Shown: positions 34,132 to 34,137 of the stretch, in pieces
How positions within the stretch are numbered: position 1 is the stretch's first letter
Layout of the letters: every line of letters starts with the position of its first letter
DNA from: Betaproteobacteria bacterium HGW-Betaproteobacteria-4
Lineage (GTDB): Bacteria; Pseudomonadota; Gammaproteobacteria; Burkholderiales; Rhodocyclaceae
Direction: 5' to 3'
NCBI GenBank assembly: GCA_002840785.1
Contig: PHCH01000039.1
Span: 1 to 34,137, forward strand
Length of the DNA: 34,137 nucleotides
Made by a program: the position numbers and the translations under genes
Notes under the pieces: generated by a model
Told to the model about the DNA's origin: nothing
Seen by the model: only the letters and a program-made list of their open reading frames with translations
The model's database searches: none

Positions 34132-34137
34132 TTTGGA

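Overview
The window reads as a chromosomal segment of a betaproteobacterium, most likely a member of the Rhodocyclales (Dechloromonas/Azonexus-like). The reasons are high-GC core genes, an UbiD/UbiA ubiquinone pair, a CIRCE plus heat-shock promoter in front of groES, many ATGA/GTGA-coupled operons, and a RIT element of the kind known from beta-proteobacteria. The genus is an inference from gene content and style; no marker gene was compared.

Left part (1-6.4 kb): the start of groES with its control region is followed by visibly AT-richer accessory DNA. This holds two tandem TniQ/TnsD-type target-selection genes without tnsA/B/C, a decayed fragment of a STAND-type NTPase, and three toxin/nuclease-like genes: an ADP-ribosyltransferase-fold protein, a GIY-YIG-like protein and a RES-domain protein. 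From 6.4 to 8.7 kb lie a small SpoT-like HD hydrolase, a HugZ-like protein, an unknown protein and a umuDC operon collapsed by an internal deletion.

Core part (9.2-27 kb): dacB and a 4Fe-4S protein overlap and are followed by a CopD-like membrane protein. On the other strand ubiA, a small c-type cytochrome, ubiD, a GNAT acetyltransferase and a small membrane protein form a coupled operon. A TonB/TolA-like gene carries a hexanucleotide repeat, 105-bp coding repeats and a frame-breaking 10-bp duplication. A four-gene coupled operon combines a radical SAM enzyme of the COG1964 (tetraether-synthase-like) type with an atypical Lgt homologue and two paralogous small membrane proteins. A second coupled operon, arsR - aas - amidohydrolase - LplT/PlsC fusion, looks like a lysophospholipid-recycling unit. 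A 38-bp repeat is dispersed four times through this core.

Right part (27-34 kb): a defence-like cassette has a C5 cytosine methyltransferase facing, and overlapping tail-to-tail with, a coupled DUF262 + HEPN (MAE_28990-like) gene pair. It is my best candidate for a poorly described system: a modification enzyme paired with a predicted RNase-type effector and a GmrSD-like sensor. Next to it is a complete RIT element with three coupled tyrosine recombinases, perfect 29-bp terminal inverted repeats and six copies of an ATTATGTNGA core. A long foldback of unknown nature begins 8 bp beyond its right end.
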